From: Medicago truncatula
Taxonomy: Eukaryota > Streptophyta > Magnoliopsida > Fabales > Fabaceae
Length of the DNA stretch: 64,000 nucleotides
Assembly: GCF_003473485.1 (NCBI RefSeq)
Contig: NC_053042.1
Span: forward strand, 10,622,501 to 10,686,500
Reading direction: 5' to 3'
The notes under the pieces were generated by a model that saw nothing but the letters and a program-made list of their open reading frames with translations, did not search any database and was not told where the DNA came from. The position numbers were made by a program, and so were the translations under genes. This document shows, piece by piece, positions 11,519-21,691 of this stretch. Position 1 is the first letter of the stretch. Every line of letters begins with the position of its first letter.

Positions 11519-11998
11519 CACTACAAGAAAAAAAAAAAAAGGCATTTTGCGACCCTTAAAATGACGGATGACGACCGTTCTATGTATTTTCTGGTTCTGG
11601 GTCACCGTTATGGTGGTGACCGGTGATGAAGGAGGTGGTGGTGGCGGCCGACGAGAAAGAGAGAGGAGCACCAACGGTCGGCCATCAAAGGGAGGGGTGG
11701 GGCGAACGGCAAGGATGAGGCGGAGGCGGCGACATTGGTGGTGGTAAAGGAGTGTGGATGATGTGGTGATGAGATAGAGAGAAGTGAGAGAGATCTGTTA
11801 AAGTGTTAGGGTGTGTTTTGCAGAGGAGGATTGGAAAGAGTGAAAGGATTGAAAAGAAGGGTTTGCGAAATTACCAAAATACCCTATCATATAAGGGTGT
11901 GTACAAGAGCGGTATGGGAAAAAGGGTGTCTATGAATCATTTACCTTCTTGATGATCGTGCTTTTGTTGTATCGCAGGTTGCTAAACTGATGTCCTTC
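11519..11998 (+). mobile_element. CACTA-type terminal repeat and GC-richer block
   Basis: The sequence starts with CACTACAAGAAA at 11519, the consensus terminus of plant CACTA transposons, followed by GCATTTTGCGACC. The next about 250 bp is GC-rich, with GGTGGTGGTGGCGG-like runs that stand out from the AT-rich surroundings. No opposite terminus (TTTCTTGTAGTG) was found, so it is a truncated or one-ended relic lying between the two duplicated segments. Confidence 0.5.
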
Positions 11999-14336
11999 AA
12001 CCTAGGTGTAAGTATTAAAATATGACATTTGGGGTCCATTATAAAGATTTATTCTAAGGACCATTGCATTGAAGTAAAATAAAGGGTTAAATATGTTTTT
12101 GGTCCTTATAAATATGCTAATTTTTCGTTTTAGTCCCTCTAAAATTTTCCTTCAACTTTTAGTCCCTATAAAATTTTCAATCACTACTTTTGGTCCCTAT
12201 TTTAAAGTAAATTATTGAATTTTTTAATGAAATTGTGCAGAAATTTATGAAATATTGTAAAAATGAATCCCAAAAAAATTTCGAATTTTTTAACAAAACA
12301 TGAATTAAATATGAATATTTTACAGCAAAAAATATAAAAATTCATATTTAATTCATGTTTTGGTAAAAAATTCTAATTTTTTTTGGGAGAGATCCTTATA
12401 ATATTATACATTTTTTCTGCAAAATTTTATTTAAAAATATGAATTCTATATATGAGTTTACTTTAAACGAGGGACCAAAAGTAAAGATTGAAAATTTTAT
12501 AGGGACTAAAAGTTGAAGGAAAATTTTAGAGGGATTAAAATGAAAAGTTGGTATATTTATAGGGACCAAAAACATATTTAACCCTAAAATAAATATCTAT
12601 TCCCTATATTGTATATAAACGATGTTTAAAATGGAATCCACGCAAGAAACTGAAGAATGAAAATAAGAAACAATGCATTGGATATGCTCTTAGACACTAG
12701 TTATTAAAAATAAGGGTAATGCTAATCAGTGCCCCAAGGTCCTGGTTAAGGAAGTCAAAAGAAGAAATTTTAAGTCAAAAGAGGAAGCATTTAATGTATT
12801 GGTTGCATAACTTTGAATGCAGATTTACCCTTTTGGGGTCATTATTCAAGCATTTAATGCAAATATTACTATATTTGACTTCTTAACTAGTGCCCTGGGG
12901 ACATCGGTTAACATGACTCTAAAAATAAGGGTTAAATTATGTTTATTCCCTCTGCCATATTTAGGCGAGTTTTGGTGTAGCCCCCCGTAAAAGAAATTGT
13001 AGATTCTTCATTATCATTTCTTTAGTTTTGCACCCTCAAACCAGCTGACTGTGCACATTTAGGTCTAATTGTGGCGTGCTGATAATGAGGCGCACCACAT
13101 TTAAATTAAAATATTAGTTGATAAAGTGGCACACTGATTTGAATCTGATTGTGTATAATTGATGACATGGCACGCTAACTTGAATTTTTTAATTTACTTT
13201 TATTTTTTTCCGGCTGCTTTTATTCATTACTTAACAATTATTTTGAAAAACAAATTCATATTAAAATCAAATTGAAAAAAGAAAAAGAAAAAACAGCTGA
13301 AACAAACTAAAAATTGAATTCTTCATCTTCATCATCAACCTCTTTACATTCATCATCAAATTTTTCATCATTTTCATCAAATTAAATCAACTCAGGCAAT
13401 TAAAAAGAAATCTTCATCAAATTATAATCATCACCAAACTCTTTATCATCCTTCATCAAATTCAAACAACAATAAAAATAATTTTGTATATTTATTTTCT
13501 TAACTAATATCATCACATAAACACTCCCCTAAAAAAAAAAAAAATCACATAAACACTCATTAACATTTTCATAAATTCCGCTTGAACGTGCGCGCAGCCA
13601 ATGTTGATTTAGGTTTAATTGCCTTGATTAACTTCAAGGTCGCTCAAGTATTCTAGATTGCCTATAACCACCAAGTGTAATTTTTTTTTTCCTTATGTTT
13701 TGGTACTAGTTAGGCAGACGTAGTTTTAAGGTTTTTGGAAAAATTTACCCATCCTAATAATCATTATTTTACCATCATAATTTGCAACTTTCTATTTTAC
13801 CCTCATATAAAAACTAAAAACATAAGTTTAATATGAAAATTCGACAACAAAAACTCACTTAAGTTGATTTGGTGGTGTTGACTTTGGAACATGCTCCTCT
13901 TCAAATTTTCAAATTTGGATATACATGTATGATTAGACACTCTCATCTTATGAGATAGCTTTTAAGAGTGAGATATAGTGTATATCCATTACCAATTGAT
14001 AGAAAAACCCTTGAAATTAATATACATATACATGGTGACATTCAAAATTGTGGTCAAATTTGTTAAGTGGAAGATTAATGAATTGTGACCCATTGATGTA
14101 TTCATTAACCAAACTAAACATAATCACTTACCCTGTTTTTGAATTGTGTTAAAATTTATATGTTAAGATATTATTTCTCTATAGATAATTATGTTAGACT
14201 AGCGAACCCGACTATAAAAATTGTGATATGTCATGTGTAAGTTAAAGTGTGATATTGGATGAAAGAATTAAGGTTTAAAAATATATAAATTAGAGGACTC
14301 AAAAACCCATTGCCTTAAAGTTTAGGGTAAAGATGT
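11999..14336 (+). repeat. Tandem segmental duplication, copy B (with MITE insertion)
   Basis: Parallel to copy A over both flanks, with an offset of about 2.2 kb on the left part and about 2.7 kb on the right. The difference is accounted for mostly by the 501-bp MITE plus its 9-bp duplication. Later insertions, such as a low-complexity TCATCA-rich tract at about 13320-13460, are also specific to this copy. Confidence 0.75.
12084..12584. mobile_element. 501-bp MITE, Mutator-like (9-bp target duplication, empty site present)
   Basis: Starts GGGTTAAATATGTTTTTGGT and ends with the near reverse complement ACCAAAAACATATTTAACCC. The inverted repeat runs on through CTAAAATTTTCCTTCAACTT. It is flanked by TAAAATAAA at 12075-12083 and 12585-12593. 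Copy A of the surrounding duplication has a single TAAAATAAA at the matching place, proving insertion. No ORF of interest is present. Confidence 0.92.
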
Positions 14337-14600
14337 GATATCAAACTCACTTATGTCATTGCTCTTAGTCAAATGTGAAGATTCTAACGAGTGAGAATCC
14401 GCCTCATGGCACAACATTGGTATCGAATAGATCCCGACTCGATTTGATGTGAGATCGAGAGAGATTTATGGTGTTAGATCACATAAGAAGAGGATGGTGC
14501 ACATGATGCGTTTATTGGTGCATTAAATCTAGGCCTTTTATTTTAATCTAAATGGCTGATAATACATTCTCACATAAGAAAGTCATTCTCACTAGATATG

Positions 14601-14601
<1 letters not shown>

Positions 14602-14642
<41 letters not shown>

Positions 14643-14793
14643 TTTGCTAGGATACACCCACTAGTTTTTATTAAGGTGTGTTTTAGCAAAGATATAACTA
14701 AAAAGTTGTTAAATACACCTTAAGGTGAATGTTGCTAAAACACATCATCTAAAAACACTCCCACATAAAAACTAGTGGATGTGTTCTAGCAAA

Positions 14794-14867
<74 letters not shown>
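14602..14867. repeat. Compound (TA)n ... (TA)n(GA)n microsatellite interrupted by a MITE
   Basis: TA units occupy 14602-14639 and again 14797-14831, followed directly by about 18 GA units to 14867. The two TA arrays flank an inverted-repeat element. Confidence 0.9.
14643..14793. mobile_element. Short inverted-repeat MITE inside a TA array
   Basis: The left arm TTTGCTAGGATACACCCACT pairs with the right arm AGTGGATGTGTTCTAGCAAA, and the pairing extends through AGTTTTTAT / ATAAAAACT. A second internal arm (GGTGTGTTTTAGCAA / TTGCTAAAACACATC) suggests a foldback structure. Insertion in a TA array means the target duplication cannot be defined. Confidence 0.75.
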
Positions 14868-14869
<2 letters not shown>

Positions 14870-15123
14870 TGTTATGATATGTCAATTAGTGAGTAAAAAC
14901 CTATATTGGATAAAATAGTTGAGGTTGAACAATATATAAGTGATGTCCAAGTCACTTGTGTGGTTGTTCTTAGTTCAATGTGATACATCAACCAATTATA
15001 ACTATGTCTCCTTCATAAAAATGACTACTGCAATTTTACAATTATACTATTTTTTTTGGATTACGAAATATAATTACTTTTATCTCCATATATAAGTATT
15101 TTTTTAAAAAGTCGCGTTCTTAA

Positions 15124-15534
15124 ATACTAGCTCTATCTTCGATTACAAAATATCTTTATTATTTGTTTCAAGTATATCTACAACTAATATCACTAAATAT
15201 CTTAGAAGATAAAAAAAAAATAAGTAAGAAAAAAAAATCACACTTATTAAGAAAACTAGAACATTGGAGTATAGTTTGTGTTTTCTTTGGAATAATTTTT
15301 ATGGGAAGATGTAAAAACAATTTTCATTGGCTATTGATTATGGAGAAAATGGAAGAGAGAAAAAATTTAATGTAATTTACATTTAATTTCATGAGAATAT
15401 GCAAAAAAAAATCTTGGAAAAGATGGCTTTTTAAAGAAACAAGATTAAATTGGATAAAAATTTGTCTTTTTTGCTTACATTTTAAGACAAATAAATTGAG
15501 TTTTTTTGCTTACATTTTGGAACGGAAGGAGTAT
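15124..15534. mobile_element. Degenerate Stowaway-like MITE
   Basis: The right end, CATTTTGGAACGGAAGGAGTA, resembles the common plant terminus (ATTTTGGGACGGAGGGAGTA). The left end TACTAGCTCTATCTTCGATT is a poor inverted match. The interior holds no gene. Boundaries are approximate. Confidence 0.4.
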
Positions 15535-15844
15535 ACTCAAGTACTAGTATTTTTATGAACACTTATGCATAAAATAGAGGCATTAAATACACTATTTATT
15601 TTTCTTAATATATGTGCAAATTGTGAAAATAATGGATAAAGATGGTAAAATACTTTCTCCAATTTTTTTTTTTGGTACAAACTCTCTCCAATCTTAAATT
15701 TAAGCAAAAGTAAAATGTATTTGATCAAAATTAAATCTGGATCAAATACATTTTGAATTTTTCTTATAATTTGGACAAAATATATTATGACTTTTGCTTA
15801 TAATTTGAACAAAATACATTTGTATTTTTTTTTATATTTGTTAA

Positions 15845-16830
15845 GCAAATGAGGAGCAGATGGTCACCATCTGCTACACCCAGACATATTAAACATAAGA
15901 AGGTTACAAAAGTCTGGAAGACTTAAACCAGACTAAGAGAAACAACGAAAAAAAAAAAAATCAAAAGGATATTACAGAACATCCCAACAAGCAAACAAAC
16001 ACACTCCACGGAACAATATAGGGCACTTGCGTATGGATGCAAAATCAAATTGCAAAAAAAAAAGTGGTGCATGAGCGATTGCAAGTATGACAACAACAAA
16101 CTAGGATGAGTCAAAATGAATCTAATATTTGAAATTTGGCGTGTGAACGCGATCGCCAACACGAAAACGGATCCATTCACCACAAACCGAGCACGACGAA
16201 AGTGAAAACAACAAGCATAAACGACTATGAGGCAACCTGAGATGCAGAAGAACATCAAGCTCGTGAAGCCTTGGCTCTTTTGAGCAATAAAAACCAGAGG
16301 CAAAACCTTCGGCGCTCCCATAAACCCACTGAAACAACCAATCAAGGAGCATCGTGAATATACCAATAGTCACGGAAGCCACGAATAAGTCGGCGACGAA
16401 AAAGGAGCAGCGTAAATATACCAATAGTTTTAGAAACACAGCGACGACCAATCAAACCATGGTCGCCGAAAAAGTCACGAACCAAAGAACACAGACCCTC
16501 ACAAGTTTTTCAACATAATCAACTACAAATTTTTCCCTCTATAGCATTGGATCACCTTTAAGGGGAACTACAAACACAAACAACTTTGAATCGTCACGCA
16601 AAACATGTGTTGTAAACAACCACCGCTGTTAAGCATTTGACCGTCACGATTGTGTTATTTCTACATAATCCAAATATACTGGTGCTTGATACACCGCGAG
16701 ATCTAAAGAAAGGGTGATGCAGAGGGCTAAAACCACTCTTCACACCACCTATAGAGGTCCCTACATCTCAGAGACAAAGGTTTGGATATGGGGCGGGTAA
16801 AGGAGACATTAGATTTTTTCCGTAGAGAGT
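15845..16830 (-). mobile_element. Probable LINE 3-prime region, decayed
   Basis: The minus strand has several open but non-family frames (about 15923-16451) rich in Cys, Phe and Val and without recognised domains. It ends at about 15845 next to an A-rich tract on that strand (AAATATAAAAAAAAA). A long, T/G-rich, open but domain-less tract ending in poly(A) is what a LINE 3-prime UTR looks like. No target duplication was confirmed. It is not supported as a host gene. Confidence 0.35.
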
Positions 16831-17627
16831 TGAAAGAGATATTTTTTTTTTCTTCATATATTTAAAACAAGAGAAAATACAATGTTTTAATAATGTACTA
16901 TTCATCATTGCCCATTGCCCATCGCCCTTTCTTACAAGGAAAGAAGCAAGGCTTTGGACCGTCCCAATTAATAGCCTAGAGAGTAATTTTCCTTGGCTCT
17001 AGTAGGTGTAAAATTTGTTTTATTTACTCCGCTAATTTTTTACTTGCTCCGTGTCATTATAGATGTTTTTTTTTTTCGAAAGGTTCATTATAGGTGTTTT
17101 ATTTACAATATTTACATGTTTTGAAATGTTTTAAATTAAATTAATTGTCAATAAAATGTTTATTATTATTTTTACTAATATATTATTTATTATATCTAGA
17201 CTCTCCTAATTACTTTACTAGCTATAATTCTTTTTTTATTACTTAATGAAAAAGAGATTAATTTATTATGAAATCCACACAATTAACAATTTTCTTAATA
17301 CCACACTAATAATGAGACATAGTAATTGTATAATTCAATTTTTTTTAAGTCTCTCAAATATGATTATGAAGAAATAAAATTGAGAAATATTTTTTATAAT
17401 AGTTTAAAAGATTAATAAGAACTATATAACTAGACAACAAAGTTTTTTTTTTGAAGAAGCTAAATAATCAGGGACAATGGAACCGCCTTAAGAAGGAACA
17501 AACTCTCAAGTCTCAAGCGAATACCATCAGGTCAACCCAGGATTCTAAACAACATAGCTGTTATTGATTAAAAATGTAAAAAATTGTATTATATTTTTAA
17601 AAACAGTAAAAGAGACACAGATACAAA

Positions 17628-17642
17628 TGATATATATATATA
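17628..17642 (+). promoter_or_regulatory. Candidate TATA box of the two-exon WAT1 gene
   Basis: GATATATATATATAC lies about 80 bp before the ATG at 17720. This spacing is normal for a plant promoter with a 40-60 nt leader. Assigned by position only. Confidence 0.35.
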
Positions 17643-17719
17643 CTAATACCAGGACACATTGAACTCTCTACACAAAGTTCAAATTAATCTAGAGTGTGAA
17701 AAAAAAAAGTTAAGAGAGA

Positions 17720-19280
17720 ATGGCTAGTGCTAGTCTTGTTCCATTAATATTACTGATTCTGGTGCAATTAGCTTATGCATGGATGAATATTACCTCAAAA
17801 CTTTCTATTCTAGGTGGCATGAACCCTCTTATCCTTGTTGCATACCGTCAAATCTTTGGAGCTGTTTCCATTGCTCCCTTTGCTTATTGGATTGAACGTG
17901 ATAAAGTTCCAAGGATGACAAAACGCATTATGGTTCAGATACTGTTATCTTCCTTAACAGGAGTAACAGGAAGTCAGATTCTGTATTTCATAGGGCTAAA
18001 ATATTCAACCCCGATAATCGCATGTGCGCTCACCAATTTGGACACAGCTTTTACCTTTGTTCTTGCAATTCTCTTCAGACAAGAGAATTTGGGAATAAAG
18101 AAGAAGAGTGGCGTAGCAAAGGTGGTAGGGACAGTTCTATGTATTGGTGGAGCGGTAGTTTTATCATTTTATCACGCAAAAGTAATTGATGTACCTGAAT
18201 CAAGGGTTCATTGGAGTTATGCAGAGAAACTTGAACATGGTCATCTTAACTTCTCTGCTGCCCAATCAACCTCACTTCTAGGCCCTGTGCTCTTAATTCT
18301 TAATGCTCTTGTTTGGTCACTATGGTTTATCATTCAAGTAAGCATCATATGCATCATGCATTATATTAATATCATACAACATTTAGGGTTTAGGGCTGAG
18401 CTAAGGGATTAAAGAGTTAAGGAGTTAGGTTTAGGGTTCGAATCTTAACGAGGAAAACGATCCCTATAAAAATCCAAAATTAATCTCAATTCTTAGTCGC
18501 AACATTTTCCATTAGCATTTTTAATAATAAAAAAATGCTTATGGAAAATTTTACAAAAACTAAAAAAGTTGATGGAAAATATTATTGGACTAAAAATGCT
18601 GATGGAAAATTTTACAACGTCGATTAAAGTGTGATGTTTTTTTGTAGGGATTAAAAACGAAATTCTAGATATTTATAAGGAACATCTACTTAATTAACCC
18701 AACTATATTAATAACAAAGTGCATGCATGTCTCCTTAAATTATGAACAATAAGTTATTTTGTGTTGTTAACCTCAGGCAGATATGAGCAAGAATTTTCCA
18801 GTACCTTATACAAGCACAGCATACATGTGTATCTTGGGAAGTATTCAGTGTGTGTTCATTGCCTTATGTTTTGATCATAGTGTCTCAGCTTGGTCACTGC
18901 ATGATGCTATGAGACTTGCCTCTTCTCTTCATTCGGGAGTAATTTGCACTGGAATATCGTTTCCTATAATTTCATGGACCATTGGGAGAAAAGGTCCTCT
19001 TTATGTGTCTGTATTTACTCCCTTGCAGCTTATCCTCACAGCTTTTATTAGCTGGGCTTTTATTCAGGAGAAATTATACGTTGGAACTGCAATAGGGTCT
19101 CTGTTGATTGTTGGTGGGTTATATGCTTTTCTGTGGGGAAAGAGCAAAGAGGTGGATAACAACAAAGTAGATCATGATGAAGCTATAGTGATGACATTGC
19201 CACCACCAATTAAGAAGGATGAGGTGAATAAGAATGACATGGAATTGCAATCCTATATGCACGAATTTCCTAAACCCTAA
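17720..19280 (+). CDS. WAT1-related / UMAMIT (nodulin MtN21-like, EamA) transporter, two exons
   Basis: An integral membrane protein of the drug/metabolite transporter superfamily, with two EamA repeats and about ten membrane spans; relatives export amino acids or auxin-related compounds. Exons are 17720-18337 and 18777-19280. The donor CAA|GTAAGC and acceptor CTCAG|GCAGAT join in phase 0 to give 373 aa, normal for the family. The first EamA repeat includes GGMNPLILVAYRQIFGAVSI and FIGLKYSTPIIACALTN; the second includes GPLYVSVFTPLQLILTAFIS and GSLLIVGGLYAFLWGKSKE, the usual end of the last helix. The hydrophilic C-tail is PPPIKKDEVNKNDMEL. Most plant family members have five to seven exons, so one intron is unusual; compare the seven-exon relative at 56468-61925. 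The substrate cannot be told from sequence. Confidence 0.93.
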
Positions 19281-19299
19281 TTTTTTCTCATTCATCCAC

Positions 19300-19750
19300 G
19301 ATATATGAGTGATTTATGGTCGTTATTTTTTCACCTCAAATCACCTCTCTCAAGTTTTTCTCCTTCTAGTTTATTTTAATAAGTGATTTTCACACACATC
19401 TTAGTTTTTTTTTTTTGTGATGTCATCATCTCAATGTGACATTGTTTTGTTCGTCGTCGTTGTATTGTTGATCTGTTTTTCCGTCTTGTTATAGTGTTTG
19501 ATCGGTTCATATTTTCAGATCAGCATCAACTCATGGCAGATTCAATCAATATTGTGATGTCGTCAATGTTACATATCCGAGACAATTTGAATATATTCAT
19601 GTTTGTAGACTTATCTACTTTGTTGTTTTTTATACTATTGACATGGATATTGTGAACTTATTACTCATCCGTTTTGTTTTTGAAAAAATTGTATTGTATC
19701 AATATACTTTATTAATTTGAATAAATAAATATCGTTTATTTTAAATAAAT
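19300..19750 (+). repeat. Dispersed repeat, copy 1 (relative at 55460-55873)
   Basis: The stretch shares an ordered series of short matches with 55460-55873, including ATGTTTGTAGACTTATCTACTTTG-like and ATTGTATCAATATACT-like segments and the closing TTGAATAAATAAATATCG. The relative ends in poly(A), so this may be the 3-prime end of a retroelement. Confidence 0.5.
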
Positions 19751-21691
19751 AAAATATTGATCATATTGTTATTATAAATCACCTACATATATATATAAGT
19801 CTTGAATGGCAATATACGTAAACAATACTGTTATGCTGAAATTGAAGTAAGCATGCAAGTACTACACGGTTAAGGATTTTAATTAGATTGGACTTCAAAG
19901 TTCAAACACTTGATTAGTTGAATGTATGGTAGAATAATAATAGTTGAATATATGGTAGAATAATATTTTGAAGGATTTTAATGTGCTTGAGTTAATGTGA
20001 TGTGAGAACCGAACCTGGTTTTGGTAGGAGCATTGCATTATTTCTATGCCACCAAAGCTAGAGCCAAAAACATGCTTTAACATGGTATAATATAGTATAT
20101 ATGTCTTAAAAGAAAGGTATTTTATTTATTTATAGATGATGAATACGAGTATAAGTTGTACTAAACTCACCAAGTCTGAAACGACCCAAAATAATATAAG
20201 TGTCTAAATATTCATACAATTTCAAGGATTGACAAACCATTGATTGATAGAAAAATAGAGGTTCCTAATTTTAGCTATGAACACATTCTCAAGAGTTAAC
20301 TTTGGAATCGCACCAAAGGAAATAAGGTCATTCCCCGTCCTTCAAATGCTCACATTGTTTTGTGTCAAATCAGAAGCAATATTCAGTTAGACTTGGTTAA
20401 CTTTCAACAAAACCTAAGTGAGTTAATACACAAAAAATCCTAAATGTGTGTTCTAAGTTGTAACCACGTGTGTGTGGCACTAATTGAAACAAACCTACCA
20501 ATGTTTTGGAGTTAATTTTATAATGACAACATCACATAGAATGAAAGAAAACGACAGAGACATTGATACTTAAAATTGGCCGTATGCATACATATGTTTA
20601 AGTTGTGAACGGAATTTATCATGGATTCAAAGAGAAAACAAGCATAGCAAAATTCTCTCAAGGAAAAGAAGAAAGGTATGGCCAAAGCTAATAAATACTG
20701 AGAATATAGAAGATAAGATGTAGCTATATTCCGGACAGGGTAAAAACTAAAAAGACTCTAGTAATGTTGTTAATTCGAGAGGTAAGTTTGACCAATAAAT
20801 TTTAGATCGGAATTGAAGTCAATACTCCGGACACGATTCTAATCATAATAAAGTTTAACAGAGTAATTGCTCAGAAGAAAAATGGCAGTAATAACATGTA
20901 TGTGGAACAAAACATGCAGCTAATGAATATGCAGTGTAATTATATACTTTTTATACATGCTTGGTGCTCAAATATTCTAGCTTAATTGACGGTTGCTCCC
21001 ATTAATTTTTGGTCCCGACAGTAGGTTCCTATTAACATGGTGTGTTTTGTTGTGGTTCAATTGTTATACACCTCAATCACTTGTTCACCTATGATTTTGA
21101 ACGCGAGACACCATAGATATTCAGCCTAAGAATTTCATCATTTTCCAGTTAAGCTAAGAGTAGGTGTGTTTTAATTTGCTTTTCCGACCGTTTGATTTCA
21201 CTTAATCGCATAGTTTAGAATCAAATGAAATTTCTATTTCAAACCAAACCATTCCAAACAGTGAATATTCCTACATGGAAAAATTCAGCGGTTGAAACTA
21301 TCAAAACGGCGTGCCAAACCCGTCCATATTAAAGACTTCAAATCCTGTTCGACAAACAAAGCAACATGCTCTAAGATCACAATTTTGATGCACAAACACA
21401 AGGAAGGTAGATTATTTCAGAGAATGATAGTTTACAAAATAATGAATCTTTTTTACCATTTCTACTTCTTATTCAAATTCTATCTTATTTGAATCCTATT
21501 GCTGCTCTATTTAATTTACAATCCCGACCCATGATGATCATAATAATCACAGGGAAAATAAACTATATGAGCCTAGTCCTATGCCAATCATCAACAAAGT
21601 CAAAGCTTCTCGTGTATGTAACTAAATAACTAAAATATGTTAAAGAATGAATGGCCCTATTATCAAATGAAAACTAAGCTACAATGTTTAA
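19751..21691. other. Intergenic region, nothing recognised
   Basis: No coding region, tRNA or clear transposon terminus was seen. Small ORFs here have no family resemblance. It presumably contains the 3-prime UTR of the ATAD5-like gene at its right edge. Confidence 0.5.

Noticed and set aside
15923-16451. Two overlapping minus-strand ORFs of 147 and 109 aa
   Set aside because: Both frames are Cys/Phe/Val-rich with no domain or exon partners, and the stretch resembles a retroelement 3-prime UTR.
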